A stretch of 64,000 nt of DNA from Lepidurus packardi (taxonomy: Eukaryota; Arthropoda; Branchiopoda; Notostraca; Triopsidae). The position numbers were made by a program, and so were the translations under genes. The stretch is from contig JAKZAN010000004.1 of the NCBI GenBank assembly GCA_023053545.1, forward strand, positions 1,178,001 through 1,242,000, written 5' to 3'. The notes below the pieces were generated by a model, which saw only the letters and a program-made list of their open reading frames with translations, did no database searches and was not told the origin of the DNA. This document shows positions 57,570-64,000 of the stretch, one piece after another. The stretch's first letter is position 1. Each line of letters opens with the position of its first letter.

Positions 57570-57905
57570 TCCTTTAATTGACTGGGGAATTTAGAAGGGT
57601 TATTATGGTGTTACGAAACCTACGTATAAGCGTAGTAGTAGTCTGGAAATGACAGGGTTGGTCGAAACGACGGATAAGCACTGTCATTGGTCTATTTGCA
57701 AAGTCCATAAGACGATCACCAGTTTGAGTACTGTGTGTAACGAAACTACAGTAGTGATTGCTACACGGACTTTGCATATTGACCAATGACATCGTTTTTG
57801 CGTCGTTTTGATGAATCTTGTCCTTTCCAGCCTACTACTACGATTAGGGGGATTACTACGTCCATTCTATACTCCCCAGTCAACTTAATGAGTAGGTTAT
57901 TCAAC
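57570..57905. mobile_element. Foldback-type MITE
   Basis: Two arms of about 140 bp are imperfect inverted copies (TTAATTGACTGGGGA and GTAGTAGT(C)TGGAAA near 57571-57650, GTCATTGGTCTATTTGCAAAGTCC near 57685) meeting at about 57735. The whole could form one long hairpin. No coding capacity. Confidence 0.65.
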
Positions 57906-58560
57906 TGAATGACCAGTTCCTTTAATTGACTTGGGATAATTAGAAGGAATGTCATCTTGAGAACCCTACCTAAGCATGTGACTAAGCTTCAAAGGCGCAA
58001 GTGTTAGTTGTGTTTAGACATGTGGTTATATACAAATGGGGACGAACAAGAAAAGAGTTGATTTAATGTAAAAGAGAACTTGCGGTTCTTTGAAATTTAT
58101 GACAAGTTAAATGTGAAAATTTGAGATTTGCCACTAATGGAAGCAGCCTTTAAGTTATAAATTTCTTATCACCTCTTTGAAAATTATCAAAAAATCGTTT
58201 CAAAATAAACAATAGTGGGCCTAATGAATCTAGATAAAGGAAACGTGAGAAAGTGTCAGAAAGTAGACGACGCTTTGTTTCTTTGGTACATATTTCCGAT
58301 TTGCGGTTATAGGAATCTCCGCTTAATAGAATCAATATTCTCTTGGTAAACCTGATCCCAATAAGTGACATCTAGTGTACTTAGTCTATGATTAGAAAAA
58401 AAATAGAAAGTTATGAGCCTTACCGAAAGTTTCTTGGTTTAACTGAAATAAAGCAAGAGCTTGTATTTCCCACGTCTTTAGGACAAAACCAATAAATTAT
58501 AAATAAAAACACCCTGATTAAGCTGTAGTCCGGTATGGGTTAGGGAGGTAACAGATACGC
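57906..58560. other. Intergenic, 3' side of ITIH-E
   Basis: No coding signal or repeat pair recognised apart from short similarity to the 3' flanks of the other ITIH genes near 58380-58560. Confidence 0.4.
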
Positions 58561-61500
58561 TCAGGGCGTGGCTTCTGCTGTCCCAGTCTGTAGAACTGGC
58601 GGTAATACTGTGTGATCTGCTACTTCATCCTTTGCGCAGCACTGCCCCCAATACCTTTAAATAAACAACAAATAAAAAAGCTAGAATGATAAGATAATTC
58701 AAAAGTGAAACAAAGCCAGTAGGGCAGTTGTCTTACAGTTGTCTGTCAGCGCACATGCGTTGTTCCTCTTCTTTTGTAATACCGAATGATCCGACATCTC
58801 TGGCAGTAAAGATGTCGAAATGGGTCAAACAACGCCAAGATGCAACACAAATTCCAGTTACATTCACTCCTTGGTCGTCCAAATAGCTGCAGGCTTGATC
58901 TTCAGTACTTAGAGGCTAAAAAAAAGTCAGCAAAGTTAACCCCGAACACTAAATGCAAAAACGTAATAAATTTTTTTACCCTTTTGAGGCCCACGAGTAA
59001 CGTGTAGTCCACGCCTTCTTTAGTAAATTCACCATGAGTAAGATTCAAATGTCCTAGGCTTATATCAGTAGTTTTAGTTTTCGTCCCGGTAGTTGTAGAA
59101 GTGGGCGTTGTTGTAGGCGGAACAACTGGTAAAGGACTCGGAACTGCGGGGAGGGAGTGAGGGGACACATAGGCACTCTCAATTGATGGAACATATCCGA
59201 TCGATGGAGCTGAAAAGTATGTATCGTATCCACCCGGGGAAAATTGAAGCGCTTGAAGGCCGTGTGTATGGTGTCCAACACCGGAACGGACAGGGCTGAT
59301 TGAAGCAGGTACCGGAGCACCGAAATGCGCGAAAGGTACACCATATGACGAACGGTTAGGCCCACTGGAAATTGCAGGAATAACTGGTTTAGCGTCTGCG
59401 ACAGAAGTAGAGTTGGGTTTGACTACCACCAGCGACGTCAGAGGCGTTACAAAACCGTACTAAAAATAAAAAAAAAAAGTTGTAATTGCCTGGAATTTTA
59501 CAACACATTTTGATTACAGCGAACGAGAATTCTATTTACCTTAAGTGAAAGTTCGAGCGCTTTTGTCTTATAAGAAGGCTCAGTTTCATTCAAATCTGCT
59601 TTACGTAGGAGGTCTTTGATAGTCAAGTACGACCAGAACCGTTCTAAGAATGCTTCAGGCGATTTGGAGGTAGTGGTAGGGGCTACGGTAGAGGGAGGGG
59701 CTACGGTAGAGGGACGGTAGACTGTCGGTGGATAAGGAAATGGGTCGGGGAAGGGACAATAATGTTTGCGGATCGGGAGCAGGAACGGGAACTGTCCGTA
59801 GTCACAGTCCTGATAGGTTGTACAGAAACTATGCTCCGAGTAATAGCCTGAACTGGACAGACCTTCCACTGTGGCTACGGGTAAGACATTGACCTCTTTC
59901 AGTTGACCTGCGACCACGAGTTCCCCACCTCCGAAATACGTGGCGAGCGCGGGCGACGTCACGGACGCGGCTGTACCGTTCGCGTACTTGAATTCTACGT
60001 TGGTCAAGGCCGGAGAGGAGATTTCTCGGAAAAACTCCCCGAGTTGGAGAGCAGCGTCCGCGTCCTCGTAGATGCGACGCGCGAAACCTTTGTTTTGCAG
60101 GGAAAGCTTTTTCAATAAGTCAAAATCCGCTTCTGTGCCAAATCCGAGCGAAAAGAGCGAGACCAAGTGGTCCGAGTCTTCTTTGCGGATGTTGACTAAG
60201 ATCTTGTCGACGTTGGTTTCGCCCGATGTGGCTTGACCGTCGGTTAGAAAGACGATGAGTGGCGTGACTGGTTTGGTAGGAATGGCACGGAATTGATTCA
60301 CTAGTTTGATTCCGTCCAATAAAGCGTCGTTGATGTTGGTACCTACGAAATAAAAAAAACAAAAAAATACATTAGAAAAAGAAATTAAAGAGATTACAAT
60401 TAAAATCAGTCATTCTAGTAATAAAACTGTTAGCCAAATGTCCGTATTTTGCAGTATTGTTTTCAGTTTACTAACCTCCCCCGGCTGGTAAAGCATTCAC
60501 CATTGATTTGATACGTTGTTTATTGGAAGCGGAGGCAAGGTATACCGATACTCCTAGGGTGACTTCTTTAGCCCCGATGTCAGTTTTGTCGGTAGGGGCA
60601 TTCGCTGCAGTGTTTTTCAGTTCCCAAACCTAAAGAAAAAAAATCCTTTGATCTTAAAGTTGTACACTATGTAATCATAAATTGTTTTAAGAAACCGTTT
60701 TTTGAAAACGTATTAGTAATTCTATTAGAAAATTTGAATATTAACCAAAAGTTATGAATATTAACACAATTAGTAGAACTTTAGGGATTTTTGTACATAC
60801 GTTGGAACTGCTGGAAAAGTCGATGACGGAGATGTAGTCAGTTTCTTGCACTTGTTCCAACATAAGGTGCACGGCTTCTTTGGTTTGATCAAGTTTTTTA
60901 CCGTACATGGAACCACTGACATCCAGAATGAAAACCACGTGTTTGGGTAAAGGCGTTTCCACTTGCGGTGCGAAGAAATGCACGAAAAACCCGTCAATCA
61001 CCTGTTGAATTGAAATATAGTTATGTTCATGAGAATTTTATGAAACCAAATAGATTTAGGGAAGTAAATTATAGACTTACGTGGACTACACCACCAGACT
61101 CATCACTGGTGTTAAGCTTATACTGAACAATGAACTTGCGCAGACCGTCGGGGGAAACTTTTGACTGTTGCCCGGGGGTTGGACGGTAGTCAATCTGGAC
61201 GTTGTTTGCTGAGACAGTTTTGATTGTTGCAATATCCTCAGCTGTTAAAGAGAAAGACAAATAAATAGAAGATTTTTCTTTAAATGTAAAGCTTACGTAT
61301 ATCAAAAAGCTCGTGGTCGTTGGTACGGAGTTCCTTAACTCGAATACCAGTCGCCGGTGGCGTTTCCAGGATGTTAACACGGACGCTGACGTCTTTGACG
61401 ATTTGCTTGAACTGAAGATTGATGGCCAGCTCGTATTGAGATGCACGTCTCGGCAGCAATTCTTCGTAAGTTAAGTTGAAGGTAGCTTTGCTACCCGCTT

Positions 61501-62282
61501 CCAAGTTGACTGATACTTCGAATTTGTTCGAATCTCTGGCACTGCAACGATTAAAAAGACAATTCTTGTGTTAAAGAAACTAATTAAATTGATTGATTCC
61601 CAAACTTTACCTTGTCGCAACCTGCGCCGCACTTTGCCCTGAGACGACTGCAGAATTGTACTCGGCTTGAGCCTTTTCTTTTTCCTTGACAGAAGCTTGG
61701 TATGTCTTCCCATCGATTACCCTAATTGAAAAGACGGCCATTAACATGACGAAATTCTTTTTAAAAAGAATTTTACATAAGGAAAGACGAAATGAACGCA
61801 GTTTCGGGCAGAACGACTTGAAATAACACTTCCTGGGCTCGCGTGGCTGGATTTGCAACGCGATAAGAGAACTGAGTAGTAGCATAGCGCAACTGAACCA
61901 GTGATTCAACATATACCGAGTACAAATCAGGGCCCGCACTCAATTCCGTTTGGCTACCACCCGTTGTTCCTGCTTGTCTCTATAAAACAAAGACAATCCT
62001 CAAATATAGTTTCCCTCTCTTTTCATGCACACCAACATGTCCAGAAATTTCGAAATACATAGGTAAATTAGCTTTTTGTACTACATAGAAGTTTGCACAT
62101 AATTAGACATTTCGCACATAAACTGCACATAATTACGGTTGTTAAATATAACAAAAACGAATAGAAATGAAGGTATTTACCGCCGAACGAGCTCTTTTGT
62201 CGCGCCGTAGGATCCATGCAGGTTCAACCACTGCAGCACATGCTGCACTCACGTACAAACCTATAAGTAGTACCCTCCACAT
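58561..62282 (-). CDS. ITIH-E: secreted VIT-VWA-clip protein, 11 exons, 910 aa
   Basis: Exons: 62282-62181, 61979-61777, 61721-61611, 61541-61297, 61241-61081, 61001-60801, 60629-60476, 60342-59540, 59459-58980, 58915-58737, 58654-58561. Phases join into 911 codons. Signal peptide with RRDKR, VIT, VWA with DVSGS, then TDGQATSGE where the others have TDGEATTGE. Exon 8 is longer (803 nt) with PPSTVAP repeats, and exon 9 (160 codons) has a unique Ser/Tyr/Gly-rich linker. The six-cysteine clip-like end (YWGQCC) is kept. The longest member. Its 5' exons are nearly identical to ITIH-D. Confidence 0.85.
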
Positions 62283-62328
62283 GGTTCGTCAGTCGTCCTC
62301 TGAAGTAAACGTTCACTTGTTTCAGCCG

Positions 62329-62335
62329 TTATATA
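62329..62335 (-). promoter_or_regulatory. TATA box of ITIH-E
   Basis: TATATAA on the minus strand, 47-53 bp upstream of the ATG at 62282. Confidence 0.65.
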
Positions 62336-62962
62336 CGTTGAGGAGGTGGTTGAAGGGGTTCGACGTCTCTTAGGGGCTCTTTTTTCAACGTTCTTGGAGC
62401 ATTTGACTTAGTATTCAAGATTCAGTTCAAAGAAACACACTACCCTCGAGCTATCTTTATTTTTTACTGTTTACGTGGAGGAAACCCCCGCTTGCATTTC
62501 TTCTTTAACAGAACACAACGTCAATGGTATTCATCTTACGGTAAACCCAGATTGCCCCACCCAAAAAAAACCCTCTGTGACCCTTTTATCTCCATCTGTG
62601 ATCACGTACGTTCAGCTCCAAACTCTCGTCAGTTCTTCTCTGACGACCTCTTTTAATTCTCTACTTTCTCGTAGTTTATTTTTCCTAGGTGAGGACTGAT
62701 CTTAGCTGCCAATGTATTACATGTCCATCAGTTGGACTGTTCATGATTGTGAAAAAAAAGGCTTTGCACTATATCTCTTAGTTGACTACGAATTCACTCA
62801 CTGTCTTCTTTATCCAAAATTCGACAATCGAAACCTTTTACTTTATATAATTAGCTTTAAAAGAACTTAGATTACGGATTGAGACGAGACTACTTTTACT
62901 ATACATCAACTGTGGCCTACTTTCTTATATTATAGCACAGCAATGTTATTTCTCTATAAGTA

Positions 62963-63062
62963 TATGGGTTTTTCGCAATGTAAAATCCATGTGGGCTCAG
63001 CTGGTGCAGCACAAGTTGTACTCACGTATAAACCAATAAGTAGGAACACACAAAATTGGAAC
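62963..63062 (-). pseudogene. Relic of ITIH exon 1
   Basis: On the minus strand FLLIGLYVSTTCAAPAEPTW is readable, aligned with the leader of ITIH exon 1. The start codon is lost and no other exon follows. It suggests the array once extended further right. Confidence 0.55.
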
Positions 63063-63408
63063 GCACATGCTCACCAAATTGAATTCTGGAAATAAAATTT
63101 TACATTTTTTCCAACCATAATACAAGTTTAAAGGGGATTTCCTGTGTAGTGTCATGATGCGCGTTATTCATGATTACTAAGCTTCTCGGAAATTTTCCGA
63201 GTCACAGAAGTGCCCTCTGGCTGTTAAAATTAGACGACCCCCCTCATAAAACAAACCCATTTCTGTAAAAATAATAATAGGAAAGTGTGGACTCGTCTGC
63301 TTATGAAAGTGGATTGGTATGACATCAGGTTCAATCTAACTGAAGCAATTATAATAAAAAAGTGAACATTTAAGAATACTGGTTGTAAAAATTACAAAAA
63401 ACGAAATA

Positions 63409-64000
63409 CAGTGGTGCCTCGCAAAACGCGAGCGCTGGCCGGAAAATGTTCCGCGGAAAGAACGTGGTCCCGTCATACGAACAGCACGTGCGCTCAGTTG
63501 TTCTTTATATTTTAAATTTGTATAAAGTTCAGTCCTTTTTTTAGTGTTGGCAAAATGGCACCTAAAAAGACGGTTAGTGGGAAGAGTAGAAAAGCACCTA
63601 CTATTGAAATGAAGCAAGAAATCATAGACAAAAAAGACTCGGGAGCCAGAGTTGCGAATCTTGCTGCTGAATATGGAGTGGTCAAGTCAACCATAGGAAC
63701 AATTTTAGCAAATAGTGAATCAATCATGAAAGCTAAGGTGGCCAAGGGGGTCTCGAGAGTTTGTTCATAGGTGCACCGACAATCGATTAGTGATTAAATG
63801 GAGAGGTTGTTGTTAGATTGGATTAATGAAAGGCAAATGGAAGATCTAACCACGCAGGAAATAATTTGTGAGAAAGCTAGGGTCGAATATGAAGAGCTTA
63901 AAAGATCCACTCCAGGAACAACTTCACAAGCTTCAGAACAGGAAGAGTTCAATCCCAGTAAGGGTTAGTTTCATTGGTTTAAGAAACGAAAGTGGCATCC
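63409..64000 (+). mobile_element. Tigger/pogo-type DNA transposon, cut by window end
   Basis: Starts CAGTGGTGCCTCGCAAAACG after a TA, the typical left end of Tigger-like elements. The transposase start at 63555 follows. The right end is outside the window. Confidence 0.85.
63555..64000 (+). pseudogene. Tigger transposase N-terminal part, with stops
   Basis: Opens with a CENP-B-type helix-turn-helix (IEMKQEIIDKKDSGARVANL, EYGVVKSTIGTIL). The same frame continues through TAG (63768-63770), a TAA about 30 bp later and a TAG near 63967 into the second DNA-binding part (LLLDWINERQM, IICEKAR, WFKKR). The DDE domain is beyond the window. Three stops mean the copy is dead. Confidence 0.8.

Noticed and set aside
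1-64000. CRISPR arrays, operons, bacterial promoters or terminators
   Set aside because: No regularly spaced repeats were seen; spliced genes and eukaryotic transposons show this is an animal genome.

Overview
The window looks like an arthropod nuclear genome, most likely a branchiopod crustacean such as Daphnia. This is inferred from tandem RR-1 chitin-binding cuticle protein genes, very short introns (about 50-170 bp) with ordinary GT-AG sites, TATA boxes a fixed distance from each start codon, an ITIH-like gene cluster, and animal-type transposons (PIF/Harbinger, gypsy, BEL/Pao, hAT, Tigger, LINE). No bacterial, CRISPR or rRNA/tRNA gene features were seen.

Layout. 1-3100: a small Harbinger derivative (299-1205) and an intact seven-exon cathepsin L-type peptidase on the minus strand (1617-3023). 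4085-6693: a BEL/Pao integrase relic, a 1 kb inverted-repeat element (4949-5950), and the broken 5' end of an ITIH-like gene. 8206-62282: an array of five apparently intact, minus-strand, 11-exon genes (here ITIH-A to ITIH-E; 886, 886, 839, 895 and 910 aa), with many broken copies between them. Each encodes a signal peptide, a furin-type RREKR or close variant, a VIT domain, a VWA domain with a MIDAS motif, a variable Pro/Thr-rich linker, and a C-terminal six-cysteine module with clip-domain spacing. Cuticle protein genes (13786-14360, 34865-35454, 36376-37021, 38330-39019) and a small secreted protein gene (39574-40641) lie between array members.

A tandem segmental duplication explains much of the layout. 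Unit 1 runs from about 7899 to 29680 and unit 2 starts at about 29680. Both carry an almost identical ITIH gene, the cuticle genes, a hAT MITE and a Harbinger derivative. Unit 1 also holds a 9.7 kb gypsy element (18502-28186) whose 5' LTR is split by a Harbinger element (24265-28096) with an apparently intact transposase. The junction is visible at about 29680, where an ITIH exon 9 fragment runs straight into the left end of unit 2. After duplication the units decayed differently: unit 1 lost cuticle and small-secreted-protein exons, while unit 2 kept them.

46545-64000 holds the rest of the array (ITIH-D, ITIH-E), a TTF-finger hAT derivative, retroelement fragments, a LINE 3' end, a foldback MITE, and the start of a degenerate Tigger at the right edge. 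The expressed proteins appear mainly extracellular: secreted VIT-VWA-clip proteins, chitin-binding cuticle proteins and a lysosomal or digestive-type cysteine peptidase.
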